A stretch of 64,000 bases of DNA. It comes from Bolinopsis microptera. Taxonomy: Eukaryota; Ctenophora; Tentaculata; Lobata; Bolinopsidae. Position numbers and translations under genes: made by a program. The stretch lies in NCBI RefSeq assembly GCF_026151205.1, contig NC_087072.1, positions 3,305,375-3,369,374 of the forward strand, given 5' to 3'. This document shows positions 1-13,799 of the stretch, one piece after another (position 1 is the stretch's first letter; each line of letters begins with the position of its first letter). The notes below the pieces were generated by a model. That model was not told the DNA's origin. It ran no database searches and saw nothing but the letters and a program-made list of their open reading frames with translations.

Positions 1-272
1 CTTGATAGTGTGTTGGTCGCTCCTCCAACTGACTGTGATGCTAACCGTCCAGTCATGAACGGAACATTAACATTCTTTAGTTATAGCATGTTTCGGTTTC
101 ATTGTTCAATTGCGGAGATTAGTATTATTAAAAACATTTACTCTAATATGAGACATACTATAACTAAAAAATTATGTTATTAAAAAATACTAAAAAATTA
201 TGTTATTATTCTGTTCCTGACTGGACGATAAGCATCACAGTCAGTTGGAGGAGCGACCAACACACTATCAAG
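1..272. mobile_element. Short DNA element (MITE-like) with 55-bp terminal inverted repeats
   Basis: The first 55 bases (beginning CTTGATAGTGTGTTGGTCGC) return as the reverse complement at about 218-272, with only a few mismatches. The AT-rich middle contains a short tandem repeat near 166-208 (AAAAAATTATGTTATT type). There is no coding capacity. Long inverted termini around a small non-coding core fit a non-autonomous DNA transposon. Because the left terminus sits on the first base of the window, the true end and any target-site duplication cannot be seen and the superfamily cannot be named. Confidence 0.75.
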
Positions 273-2635
273 ATCGGTTGTTTATCTTAAACCCCATCCC
301 CGCCCCCACCCCCCCAACAGTTTGTAATGTACGTGGGCGATGGGCACGGTTATATAAGTGTACAACAATAACACTATTTCAAGTTCATGACGTAATCATG
401 GCGTGTTTACCGCGGTGCAGATATTGCACGCGGACCTTGCCGAGTCAAGATGTGGTAGAGATAACAATGTGAACAGAGGGTCAAATAAAGATAAGGAAAG
501 TAAACACACGATATCGATCTGCTCACTTTTCCTGTTTGTGATTGGACGGATCGGTGTCACATGACATAACACCTCTATTACAAGTGGTCGCTCGTTGAGG
601 ACCACGGAGCACATCAGGGCTGCCCGTCGTCAGAATACATTTAATTCAGTTGTCAGTATGATTGTTATATTGTGGTGTTCATGTTGGTAACCTACCTTCA
701 TTGTGTTTCTTTTGACTTTGTTATCATGCTGTGCTCTGGAAATTGTGATAGTACCTGTTCGATTTGTTAAGGAGACGATCTCCCTGTTCATATGTTACAG
801 GATCAGAATGTTCGTGAGGAACAGTCACCAAAAGTGAGTTGCTTACCTGCTGTGTGTTTTCGTACTCTGGTCTTCACTCAAGTTGCAAAGCTGCAATAAA
901 CGTATCGCAAAGAACATATATATCTGAAAATTGTGTTAGTACCAGTTTGATCAGTTAAGGTGAGGATTGCCTCAATCTGTCGGGTTCAGCTTAACTGTCT
1001 AGGTCATGAGTAGAACCGAAGGATCAAAATATGTGTTGCTTGTTGGTCGTATTAACTATAAAACATCAATTTTGAGGGATAAGGAAGTGTTTATAGGTTC
1101 TGAAACCTAGCTAAATCGATTTTTCGTGCAATTTTAGGTCAGAAACAGTCATCAAAATGAGTTAATAAGAAGGTCGATTTCTCGGTTATTTTTGAGCTTT
1201 CGTTCAGAAAATAATTCGGGGTCCTCAAAGGGGGCAACAAGAAGGCGTTACAAGTGTTACAAACCTTCTATAATACAAGATATGTATCACCTCCTCAGCC
1301 TGCTTAACATGTGCTCGACCTAAAATGTAAACAAACAATTATCACCTCCTCAGCCTGCTTAACATGTGCTCACTATTAATGTAAACAAACAATTATCACC
1401 TCCCCGCCAGTATCCACATCTATACCCCCTATAATACCAGGCCTCTTGCGAGTTGCGAGAGTGACAAAAAGTGCACAGTTTAAAGAAACCCCTGTGAGAA
1501 ATCGCATTTCTTGCACAACTGGGTCTAATTATAGAGGTAAATAAGAGGTCCGGTACATTCAGATACCCGGTATAGATTGGCAAGATTGACAGAGGTTTTG
1601 ATCATTGAAATCAATAAAATGATAGAACAGCAGGTAAAATCGGTTCGATCTTAAATGGTCCTTTTGTGCTGCTTCTTTATGTGGAATTTGATAAAGCTGT
1701 ATTGTAATTAGTTATGAAACTCTAATATTGTGTGGTTAACCTTTTTCAGGTCCAGCCCTTTCCGCTAAGCTATTCCTAATTACTAAAATATGTCGAAATT
1801 TACTGAACTCCAACTTCAAATATTGATGATTTTAGTATTCCCCAATCTAAAAATCTTCGAAGTTTTTCTGCAAAGCATTTTTATCCACGTTTCATGCAAT
1901 TCGATCACTTTTGGCGGAAAAAATATTTTCAAATTTTCAAACTTTTTTTTGAAGTCTCGAAAAAAATTTTTAAGTCAAAAATTTTTGAAGTTTTTCTAAA
2001 AACTACATTTCTCCGTGTTTCAAACGATTTCAATCATTTTGAGCCAATAAAAAATTTTCACTTTTTTTGGTGATTAACTAATTGGTAATTATCCAATTAG
2101 CTGATTGTCCAATGTAAAAATTTAGATACAAAAGTTTTACTCCTTGATAAGATAAACATTCTAGGTTAATTTTCAGCCTTCTACGACGTTCACAACTAAA
2201 GATATTTGGCAAACCAGAAAAGTGGTACAAAGGTGGTAAAAAGTGGTAAAAGTGGTGTTTCCGTTGAGATACAAAATTGGCAACAAGTCTAATTATGTTC
2301 GTAGGGGTCCTAACTACCATATTCCGTTGAGAAATCCTTGTGAACATTCGAATCCAACGGAATGCCACTTTTCCCCTTACTAAGAATAAAGCTATGTTTT
2401 TCCATGTTCTTAGTGATTCAGGACTCTGGGATCTCTGGATTCTAAACGTTACGCAAACCAGTGGTAAAAATATTTACACACTTAATTTGACATCAGTGTT
2501 GATATGCACACTTGAAGCTAAGTTGATATATGAGATTGTTCCAATTACTTCATCTAAAAAGGCAGATAAGGTTTGACTTTTAACAATAAGGGCAACATCT
2601 GATCCTCATCATGTGAGGCACTTCTGTAAGTTAAA
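273..2635. other. Intergenic or upstream non-coding DNA
   Basis: No convincing exon is visible. The stretch includes a C-rich spot near 300-317, a partial tandem duplication at about 1284-1400 (see separate entry), and a very A/T-homopolymeric stretch at about 1790-2100. If the NOL8-like gene has upstream exons encoding the N-terminal RRM seen in vertebrate NOL8, they would be expected here or further left, but I did not recognise one. Confidence 0.5.
1284..1400. repeat. Direct duplication of a ~57-bp unit, with a partial third copy
   Basis: A unit starting TATCACCTCCTCAGCCTGCT and ending near TAAACAAACAAT occurs twice back to back. A third, shorter start (ATCACCTCCCCGCCAG) follows at about 1393-1410. 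Non-coding; simple local tandem duplication. Confidence 0.75.
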
Positions 2636-2761
2636 GTGGACCAGACCTGTTGGCTGTTTAATTTTACATTTAAATATTTAATAGACAAATCTTTTACATT
2701 CAAGAATACTAAGTACTTTTCAATTGAAATCCAATATTTACAGTATTATTGTAAAGCAATT

Positions 2762-3847
2762 ATGACCCAAAAGAACTCCAATGAAAAGCGGCTTGCAGCA
2801 TTACAAAATAGAAAGCTGACTCAGTCCTCCCAAAATGAACTTGTTCGTAATGCATTGTCTGACAAAGCTGTCAGCAAGATTACCAAGTTCAGTGATTCTG
2901 ACGATGATGACACACAAGACGACCAAAAAATGACTGACATTCTTCATGATGTTGATGAGGAAGAAGATGTTTGCTTTGCTGTCAAGCCACAATTCTTGGG
3001 TAAAAAGGGTGTAAAACTTATGACAATGCAAAGTAAAATAGGTTCAGATGATAGATTCCAGCTCGATACTCGGTTTGAGTCTGGCTCAGACAGTAACACT
3101 GATTCTGAAGATGATGAAACAAGAGAAATGAATAATGAAAGACAAACTTTGTACAACACAATGGATTCTGTGTTGGGTGGCCTTGGTATAACTGCTAAAC
3201 CAATAACAGCGGCAGAAAACCAGCACGTCGTTGATCAGTATGTAAGGTTTGATCCAACTGATGTCAACCATGAGAAATTTTTAGTTTCTCACAAAGCTCC
3301 ACTAGAAGCTGATGGTCCTGTTGAGGAGACAATTCTGGGGCATGATTCAAATAACAAAGAAGATGAAACAAAAGCAAAAGATAAGATTGATCACATGCCA
3401 ATAGTTGATGAAAGTACATTCTTTGAAGTAAAAACTGATTTTAATAAGACTATTGCTGATAACACAAGCAATTCCAACGGTTTTAGTTTCAAATTTGATT
3501 TTGCTATTGAGAGTTCACAAACTAATGTCCAAGAGAGTGATACAAATCAGGCCCAAGCACAGGACTTCTCAATTAAAGAACTTCAACGTGATTCTTCCGA
3601 TGAAGAAGAAACAATTGACACTAAAACTTTTAATAAAGAATCTGTAAAACGTCAACAAGACAACTATTTCTTTTACAGCATAAACCCCTTATTTAGAAAG
3701 GGTCCCATTTCTCAGTTCAAGAGAACTAAAACTATGGAAGAAATTGAGCAAGATTGGATATCCCAGAGACAACAGCTTACTGCAGAATACAAGAAGAGGC
3801 ATAAAGATGCTGTCAGGTTTCAGAAGAAGTTTATTGCTAAAACCTGA
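2762..3847 (+). CDS. NOL8: NOL8-like nucleolar protein, C-terminal conserved region
   Basis: This is a 361-residue open frame from the ATG at 2762 to the TGA ending at 3847. It is acidic and lysine-rich, with segments resembling the C-terminal part of vertebrate NOL8, a nucleolar protein linked to Rag GTPase and ribosome biology. An N-terminal NEKRLAALQ motif is followed by serine/aspartate runs (SDSDDDD). Next come KPQFLGKKGVKLMTMQS and DDRFQLDTRFES (compare NOL8 QFEGxxGQKLMxLQS and DDRFRMDSRF). Near the end come GFSFKF, an NYFFYS patch, a tryptophan-containing segment (QDWISQ) and KKRHKDA. The open frame continues 42 codons upstream without an ATG, and an acceptor-like TTTACAG lies near 2735-2741, so the start shown may be an internal methionine of a larger spliced gene. 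No RNA-recognition motif is visible upstream. An AATAAA lies at 3897-3902. Family assignment is by recalled motif similarity. Confidence 0.8.
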   Translation: MTQKNSNEKRLAALQNRKLTQSSQNELVRNALSDKAVSKITKFSDSDDDDTQDDQKMTDILHDVDEEEDVCFAVKPQFLGKKGVKLMTMQSKIGSDDRFQLDTRFESGSDSNTDSEDDETREMNNERQTLYNTMDSVLGGLGITAKPITAAENQHVVDQYVRFDPTDVNHEKFLVSHKAPLEADGPVEETILGHDSNNKEDETKAKDKIDHMPIVDESTFFEVKTDFNKTIADNTSNSNGFSFKFDFAIESSQTNVQESDTNQAQAQDFSIKELQRDSSDEEETIDTKTFNKESVKRQQDNYFFYSINPLFRKGPISQFKRTKTMEEIEQDWISQRQQLTAEYKKRHKDAVRFQKKFIAKT

Positions 3848-3896
3848 CTTGAAATTTTTAACTTCTTAACTTACAAGGGTATTTATTTGATTTTTT

Positions 3897-3902
3897 AATA
3901 AA
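3897..3902 (+). terminator. Polyadenylation signal AATAAA for the NOL8-like gene
   Basis: A canonical AATAAA hexamer lies 50 bases past the TGA stop, in a T-rich context typical of animal 3' ends. Confidence 0.6.
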
Positions 3903-5390
3903 GGTTTTTAACTCATTTAGCTCTTATCAAAGTGCAACAAGAATTTGTTTGTTTTACTTTCATTCCATCCTATAGTCAAGCTCATACTCTGAGGTTTTTA
4001 TTTGCAGCGCTGAGACCGATAATGTGGCTATTTTCTCGCAGTATTTTACAGATTTCAAACATAAATTAATGGATTAAGTTTGTATGAAGTTGTTAGAACT
4101 ATACTAACGAAAACATGGTTTGGTAATTTAAACCTATTCAGTATCCAAGTAGGCTGAGCACTTACGGTAGATATCGAACAGTCTTTAGTAATAACTTTAC
4201 CCTTGTGTCTATCCTTCTGTCTACCCTTAGTGGTCGGGCTTTTTGGGTACTGATCAATTTTTTTTAAAACAATTGGACATGTGATTTATTTAATTTACAG
4301 CAGTGAAAGTTGTGTACCAATATTTTAAGTTGATTGTTTGATCGCTGTCAAATCTCATGACAAGCTTGGTTAAATTATTATGCTGGACCAATTTCTGCAT
4401 GGACAAAGAAATGGCTAGAATTTTAATTGATCATGCCCTATTCTCTGAAAAAAACCCTTTTATTCTACCATTACTACTACACATTTTAACCACACAATTC
4501 AATAACTAACAAACAAACTACTATAGCGATGTGAGCCATGTGAAGGATGCCATCTACCTCCTGCAGTAATGGTCAGGCATGAAAAGAAGAAACAACTTCT
4601 CCTGGCTAGATGCGACCAAATTTGTAAGTTATTTCAATAAACGCTGTCTGTAACCCTGATCCCGCCAGGAAATTGGCATAAATTCAAATTTTCTCCATAT
4701 AAATTTATGCCATTTTATAATGCCATATTGGTACTTTAGAAAAACCAATATTTTACAAAGTTTCAACCTTAGAGAACGATGTAAATTAATTTCAATATTT
4801 ATCTAGAAATTATTTTTAACGGAGAAATGACAGTTTTTGCCCTTTTCAATCGATTTCGACCTTAAACTTGATTTTCTAGCTTGAACACGTATAAGTTTTC
4901 TATAATATAAATTCAAGCTGATTGTACAGTAACTGCCCACACGCAACCCTTCAATAACTCACGTAATTCGTATCAAAATTGCACAAAAGTTTTAGAGCAT
5001 ATAGATATGGGTCAAACTTAAATTTCCTAAAGGTTTCGTAAAATTTCATTGATGAGAGAGGGTGTGGCACGCCATTCCCATTCAGCTAGGAACTCCAAAG
5101 TTTCTAGACACATTTGGTTTGATAATTGAAGTGCTTTCCCAAAATTTCAAGTTGGTTGTTCACAATTTAACCGAGTTATGACTCTTTTAAGATCTCGCAG
5201 ATACGTGATTTCGGCACTTAATCAGTGATTTCGTCACCCACCCACCCCCTTTGCGGTACTAACTGTTTTTTAGGATAATAATTAAGACACCCACCCTTTT
5301 TGCCGGCTTTTGCGGTACTAACTGTTGAGAAATCACGGTACTAACTGTGTCTTGGTATATAAAATAAGATACCCACCCATAAATTGCTTG
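3903..5390. other. Intergenic DNA without recognisable genes
   Basis: AT-rich, non-coding. At about 5230-5350 the phrase GCGGTACTAACTGT or close variants recurs three times among CCCACCC runs, leading into a 20-nt G run. A similar CCCACC and GGTACTAA context reappears near 9450-9510, so this is probably part of a dispersed repeat. Confidence 0.5.
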
Positions 5391-5480
5391 GGGGGGGGGG
5401 GGGGGGGGGGTCCAACCCGATGTCCGATATGAGGGTTGATGAGGCCAAAATCGGAATCGGAAAAATCGAAAAATCGGAAA
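5391..5480. repeat. Poly-G run followed by a dispersed repeat segment
   Basis: About 20 consecutive G are followed by TCCAACCCGAT and, at about 5439-5457, TATGAGGGTTGATGAGGCC. The last phrase, with nearby ATCGGAAAAATCG, is repeated at about 8998-9053, where it leads into a long C run through GGGTTGGAC. The two loci therefore carry related copies, each adjoining a G·C homopolymer. Confidence 0.65.
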
Positions 5481-5979
5481 ATTGAGAAATTTACAGAATC
5501 GATCTCTAAATTCTAAAACCTCTCAGAAGTGATATAATTCAACCAGAACCCCTACATATAATGCTATATTGTTATGAGAAAACAAACCAATTGGACATTC
5601 CAATAGTATGTTTTATGTGTTTTTCCACTGCAGGGGCTAGTATGCTCACTACTAGTTGGAGTTGTCATGTACTCCCAGACCCGAGTGCTTTGGCCTCTTG
5701 ACGTGAGATCGATTGTTTCTGCTCATTAATTTTATCCCTGTTACTTGTTATTATGTATTAGTACAACACTAGGTACCGGGTTATATTTTGTGGTCCGGTC
5801 TTTAAACAAACCATAAAATCACTAGTACACTGCACCTTAAATGTATAGTCAAGTACATTTGTATCGTAACACATGCTTGGCTGGGGGATCATGTTTTGTG
5901 TCCGTTCGGTACCCTGTATTTTCAAAACGGACAAAAAGTAGGGCGGACAAAAACGGACAAAAACAGACAAAACATTTAG

Positions 5980-8405
5980 ATGTCCTCCTCCTCCTCCTCT
6001 TAAGTCTTCCTCCTCCTGAGTCCTTCTCCTCCTCAGTCCTCTTCAGTCCTCTTCCTGACTCCTCGTCCTCGTCCTCCTCCTTCTCCTCAGTCCTCCTCAC
6101 CCTCCTCCTCTATCCCCTTCTCCTCCTCAGTCCTACTCCCAGTCCTCCTCCTTCTCCTTCTCCTTCTCAGTTCTCCTCCTCCTCATCCTCATTTCTCCTC
6201 CTCATCCTCCTCCTGATCCTCCTTCTCCTCCCCATCCGTCCTCCTCAGTCCTCCTCATAGTCGTCCTCCTCCTCCTGAGTCCTCCTCCTCATCCTCCTCC
6301 ACCTCCTGAGTCCTCCTCCTGATCCTCATCCTCCTCCTCAGTCATCCTCCTCTTCCTCCTCAGTCCTCCCCCAGTCCTCCTTCTCCTTCTCCTCCCCCTC
6401 ATCCTCCTCCTCCTTCTCCTCCTCATCAGTCCTCATCCTCTGTCCTCCTCATGATCGTCCTCGTCCTCATCCTCGTCCTTAGTCCTCGTCCTCCTTATCC
6501 TCCTCCTTAGTCCTCCCCCAGTCCTCCTCATCATCCTCCTCCTTCTCCTCCTCCTGATCCTCCTCCTCCTCCTTCTCCTCTTTCTTCTCCTCCTAATCAT
6601 TCCTCCTCCTCAGTCGTCCTCCTCCTCCTCGTCCTTAGTCCTCGTCCTCCTCAGTATTCCTCCTCAGACCTCATCAGTCCTCATCTTCATCATCCTCCTC
6701 AACAGTCCTCCTCCTCCTCCTTCTTCTCCTCAGTCTTCCTCCTCAGTCCTCCGCCTCCTTCTCCTTCTCATCAGTCCTCCTCCTCCTCAGCCTCCTCCTC
6801 CTCGTCCTCCTCCTTAGTCCTCATCCTCCTCGTCAGGTCTCCTCGTCAGTCCTTCTCCTCCTCCTCAGTCCTTCTCCTCATCGTCAGTCCTCCTCCTCCT
6901 CAGTCCTCCTCAGTCCTCCTCCTCCTTCTCCTACTCCTAAGTCCTCCTCCTTCTCCTCCTCAGTCTTCCTCCTCAGTCCTCCTCCTCCTTCTTCTTCTCA
7001 TCAGTCCTCCTCCTCCTCAGCCTCCTCCTCATCCTCCTCCTTAGTCCTCATCCTCCTCCTCCTCCTCAGTCCTCCTTCTCCTCCTTCTCCTCCTTCTCCT
7101 CCTTTTCCTCCTTCTCCTCCTACTCCTAAGTCCTCCTCCTCCTCAGTCCTCCCCCAGTCCTCCTCCTCATTAGTCCTCCCCAGTCCTCCTTCTCCTCCTC
7201 ATCATCAGTCCTCCTCCTGATCCTCATCATCCTCCTCAGTCCTACCCCAGTCCTCCTCTTCCTCAGTCCTCCCCAAGTCCTCCTCTTCCTCAGTCCTTCC
7301 CAGTCCTCCTTCTCCTCCTCCTCCTCCTCAGTCCTCCTCCTTAGTCCTCATCCTCCTCCTCCTCCTCAGTCCTCCTTCTCCTCCTTCTCCTCCTTCTCCT
7401 CCTTTTCCTCCTTCTCCTCCTACTCCTAAGTCCTCCTCCTCCTCAGTCCTCCCCCAGTCCTCCTCCTCATTAGTCCTCCCCAGTCCTCCTTCTCCTCCTC
7501 ATCATCAGTCCTCCTCCTGATCCTCATCATCCTCCTCAGTCCTACCCCAGTCCTCCTCTTCCTCAGTCCTCCCCAAGTCCTCCTCTTCCTCAGTCCTTCC
7601 CAGTCCTCCTTCTCCTCCTCCTCTCCTCCTCAGTCCTCCCCAAGTCCTCCTCTTCCTCAGTCCTCCCCAAGTCCTCCTCTTCCTCAGTCCTCCTCCCCCA
7701 GTCCTCCTTCTCCTTCTCCTCATCCTCAGTCCTCCTCTTCAGTCCTCCTCGTCCTTAGTCCTCGCGTCCTCTTAGTCCTCCTCCTCCTCCTCCCCGTCCT
7801 CAGTCCTCCTCCTCCTCCTCCTCCTCCTCCTCCTGAGTCCTCCTCCTCTGGAGTCCTCCTCATCCTCAGTCCTCCTCCTCATCCTCAGTCCTCCTCCTCA
7901 GTCCTCCTCGTCCTTAGTCCTCCCCCAGTCCTCCTTTTCCTCATCCTCAGTCCTCCTCCTCAGTCCTCGTTCTTCTCCTTTTTAACAGTCCTCCTCCTCA
8001 GTCTTCCTCCTCGTCCTCGCTCTCGTCCTCCTCCCTCTCCTCCTTCTCGTCTTCCTCCACAACAATCCTGCTCCTCTTCTTCAGTTCTCCCTCTCCTCTT
8101 CAGTCCTCCTCCTCCTCAGTCCTCCTCGGTCCTCCTCTTTCTCCTCAGTCTTCCTCCTTCTCCTCCTCCTCCTCAGTTCTCATCCTCATCCTCCTCCTCC
8201 TTCTTCTCTTCCTTCTCCTCCTCCTCAGTCCTCCTCCTCGTCCTTAGTCCTCGTCCTCATCCTCATCGTCCTTGGCCTTAGTCCTCGTCCTTAGTCCTCG
8301 TCCTCATCCTCCTAGTCCTCGTCCTGGTCCTCCTCAGTCTTCCTCCTCTGTCCTCCTCAGACCTCAGTCCTCCTTCTCCTCAGTCCTCCTACTCCTCCTC
8401 ATCAG
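5980..8405. repeat. Pyrimidine-rich low-complexity tract, (TCC)n / CAGTCCTCC
   Basis: For about 2.4 kb the plus strand is almost purely C and T with scattered AG (CCTCCTCAGTCCTCCTC pattern). The open frames it creates on either strand (Ser/Leu/Pro runs on plus, Arg/Glu/Gly runs on minus) are artefacts of composition. Purine/pyrimidine asymmetry of this length can form triplex (H-DNA). An exact 300-bp tandem duplication lies inside it. Confidence 0.9.
7031..7630. repeat. Exact 300-bp tandem duplication inside the TCC tract
   Basis: The bases from about 7040 to 7320 are identical to those from about 7340 to 7620 at an offset of exactly 300. Sequence similarity in the rest of the tract is much looser, so this is a recent duplication or an assembly repeat. 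Confidence 0.8.
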
Positions 8406-9058
8406 TTAACACAATTTATTGTTACTAAAATGTTTTTAAACACATTTGAGTCTGTAACATATTGACATGTTACTGTTACTGACTCGAGAATATTTTTGTT
8501 TAACAGAGTTTTACTCTCCAGTACTATGGAAAAGTTGTTACATGATAAATAAAGATTTGATAAATAAAGTGATTTTCATCCCTTTTAATGTTATCAAAAA
8601 TTGTGTAGACTATTCTTTGTATCTAACTGAGGATTGGAAGTTTGAGAAAGAGACCATGGTCATTAACCGTGCTACCCATTTCTGCAGATAGCCTGTTACA
8701 AATTGTGGAGACAATTTAAATCAAAAGTTACTAAAGCGTTCGCTATTTGTTACGATTGTTATTACCAACCGTACCTCTTTCAATTGTGGACCGGGGTGGA
8801 TGTTTCTGTCAAACAGAGTTGATACGACAGTGTGTTGTTTTTTTCGGACGAAACGATTCTTGTTTGGAACAAGATACCATTTTGGGGTTCTGGGACCACC
8901 ACCAATCGATTTCTTGTCATATTTAAGTACAGAAATAGCTACCTATATCGCCTAGAACCTCAGGGGGAAGATTTAAATTTTTCCCAATTTTTTCCCATAT
9001 GAGGGTTGATGAGGCCCCCAAAAACGGGGTCGGGAATTTATCGGAAAAATCGGGTTGG

Positions 9059-9059
<1 letters not shown>
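8406..9059. other. Non-coding segment between the TCC tract and a poly-C run
   Basis: About 650 bp of AT-rich sequence. A 74-codon open frame at 8467-8691 has no recognisable motif. The right end (about 8990-9059) contains the repeat segment shared with 5439-5480. Confidence 0.5.
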
Positions 9060-9109
<50 letters not shown>

Positions 9110-9120
9110 ACCCCCCCCCC
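9060..9120. repeat. Poly-C tract
   Basis: Fifty consecutive C, one A, then ten more C. It marks the left edge of the anomalous block that runs to about 13550. Confidence 0.95.
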
Positions 9121-9823
9121 TTGCTTTAAAAAACTCCCTTAAACAATTTTAAAAGGCAAATTATACCCGCTAAAATTTGAAAGGGGTTTTTGTTTTCAAT
9201 TTTAGTCGAATTAGATAAAAAAAAAAAAAAGGGGGAAAAAAAAAAAAAAAAAAAAACCCAAAAAAAAGGAAAAAAAAAACAAAAAAACCCTTCCAAAATT
9301 TAAAAATTTAAAGGGAAAAAGGGTTTTTTTTTTGGGGTTTTTGGAAAGTGCCCCCCTTTGTACCAAAGTATTAAAAAGTTTTCTGGGAAAAAGAGCACAG
9401 ACCCACCACTTTTGTACAAAAAATTTCTAACGGGGTTTTTTGGAAAAAAATATGACCCACCCTCCCCCCCCCCCCCCCCCTAACGTCACGTACGGTACTA
9501 AGTGTATGATCCCCCCCCCCTCTTCAGTACACTCACAAGAATTTGTGGAACGATATATCTAAAGTACTGTGTGTTAAGGGAAAAAATCGTTAATTCTTCT
9601 GTGCACTCAGCTTTATTCAGCTTGTAAACTTAGTCATCTATTGTTTCAATCAAATATTAATTTGAAAAGGTTCTCGTAGGAATTAAAGTGAAGGGTTTAC
9701 GAATTGGCTCGATACCTGAAAATAAAACCGACTAAATATAGCAACCGATGTGACTTAACCAAAAACATTTAAAAAAGCTTTTCGAGTACTTTTCGAATAT
9801 TTTCGAAAGTGCGAATACTTTAA

Positions 9824-11450
<1,627 letters not shown>

Positions 11451-13736
11451 AAGGGGCCAAAATACATTGTTTGTGGTTTTTTATTTTCCTAATGGGGGTC
11501 ATTTGCTCCCGCCAAATTTAAAAACGGTTTGGGAAATATTTCCCCTTTAAAAAACCCCACATTTTTCTCCCTTTACCAAAAAAAAAATTTCAATAAAGGG
11601 GCATTTGGGAGCAGGACTGTAAAGCGGGGGGGCTCTAGAAGGGGGGGACTTTTTGACTGTTGGGTTCTTTGGGCAAAAGTTGGACCCCAGAGCGGGGGCA
11701 AAACCCCAGGTGCAATGCGCATTTAAAACCAGCCAAAAATACTAAAAATTTTTTAAAACCCTTAAATTAGTATCATGCCAAGTCCTTTCAGTTTATGCCT
11801 CTAGCAGTGGTGGCTTGTATGAGCCTCAGTAGCCTGGATTAGGTTAAAAAAAACAATAAAAATTTTAGGGGCGCCCAATTTAGGTGTCCCCCTGTAATTC
11901 GTGTTCAAAATCCCTGGCATGAAAAATTCAGGTTTTTTTTAAATTTTCCCCCTAAAAAGATGCCATTTATGCCTTTTTGGAAAGACGTCCCCAACTGACA
12001 GCGTTTTGAATTTTACCTATCAATTTATTCCAAAAGTGAGATTTTTGCGGAGTTAAAATTTATTTTTACAACGCGTCGTTTTTTAAATTTTCAAAAATTT
12101 TACCCTTCGGATCTTAAATGTTTATTGGTTTAACAAAATTAAAACCCCCCTTCAGGAATAAGTAAATCTGAGGGGGCCATGTTTCGAAATCAAATCCTAC
12201 AGAAAATATCCCACCCCGGGGTCAAAGATCAAGGTAAATTTAAAAAAAAGTTTTCAAATTAAACCCCAAACCCTCTCCCTCAAATTTTAATTATAATTTG
12301 ATTTCACTTTCCAAAATTTTGAAAATGTTAAAAATTTTTCTGAAATTTTTTACCCAAACCCTAAAGAATTTTCCCAGAAAAAGCCTTCCCGAAAGGTTAG
12401 ACGGTTTTAAAAAACCAAAACTAAACATTTTAGATAGGTTTCAAACTGTCAGAAAAAAATGTCTGTAACCCAAAAATTAAATTTATCAACCCCTAAAAAT
12501 TCTAAGAATTGTCCCGTCAAAAAAAAGAATTGAATGTAAAAACATGGTTAAAGAATTTGAAATTTTTTGCAGGGGTTCCCCAAAAGCAGAGATGGTGATG
12601 AAGCGTTGCTAGCTAACTCAACTGGTAAAAATCCCGTGATAGAAATTTTAGGACAAAAAAAATTTGTTATTAAATTTAGTTTTAAAAACCCTTTTTATTA
12701 AAAATACCACGTTTATCAATGAAAAAATAAAAATTTTAAAAAGACTTGAGGATATTGTTTATCCCACCACCAGAAATTGTTAAAAAAACCTGTAAAACCA
12801 TAAAACATCTGGGGGCCAAAATAGCCCGAAAAACACCCCAAAAAAAAATAATGTCCTTTTTGATGCCTCCAGGGGTTTTTAAATTTCTCCATTCCAAGGT
12901 TTTTGACTTTGGGGGACTTTTTTAAAAACCCGGGCCCCAACGATAAAAAAAAATTTAAAAAAATTGCGAACAATTAGTTTAAATCTTTTTTATAATTTTG
13001 GGAATATTGCAACAATCCTCAATTTTATTCGCATCTTAGGAAATAAAGAAGTCCCCATTATTTTTCAAATAAATTTTCAAAAATTTTTAGTAAAGTTGAT
13101 CTTTCTTCCAAAATTTTTTTTTTATAGCTACTGAAAAAAACCCCCCGGGGGCGAAAGCCCAATAGATTTTGTTTTGTCAGATTTCCCCCAAGATTTCCCT
13201 TTTCCCTTTTATACTTCGTTTCATTTAAAATTGCGAGAAGCAAAATTAATTTTCAATCTCTTATACATTATTAAAAGACCATTAAAAACAAGTGTTTCCA
13301 ATTTTTATTACTTCGTCGCAATTTAAAAACCCTGTGCCCCAAACCGATTTAAAAGCTACCCTTTTCTCATGGCATTTAACCATGAAAATTTAATCGGGTT
13401 TTTTCCCCTTTTTTCACCATCATAAGTTTGAGGCATAAATCCTACTTTAACATTTAGTGATGGTTTGGTCTCCCTAATTTCCTTTATATAAGGATAAAGA
13501 TATCCTGCAAGGCACACCCGATGCGTTTCGCAATCTTTGCACATAGGAGGCCGTGAAAGTCGTCACTTATTGTAACAGTGCAGTTATTGCTTCGAATAAA
13601 ACGTCATGACATCACAACTATTTGTACATTCCCTAATAGAGATGTCTTAGAGAAGGGCAACCATTCCCGTCAAAAAGTGGTCCAAAACAATATCTCCAGC
13701 CTTGTACCACACTTAATGGAAGTAAATCTAGTATAT

Positions 13737-13790
13737 GGGGGGGGGGGGGGGGGATTACTCATGATCCCCCCCCCCCCCCCCCCCCCCCCC
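13737..13790. repeat. G17 and C25 runs flanking a short spacer
   Basis: Seventeen G, the spacer ATTACTCATGAT, then 25 C, flanked by AGTATAT on both sides. The two runs can pair as a hairpin. Confidence 0.85.
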
Positions 13791-13799
13791 AGTATATAA

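Noticed and set aside
5841-7723. Ser/Leu/Pro and Arg/Glu/Gly frames in the TCC tract
   Set aside because: Composition artefacts of a low-complexity repeat with no domain.
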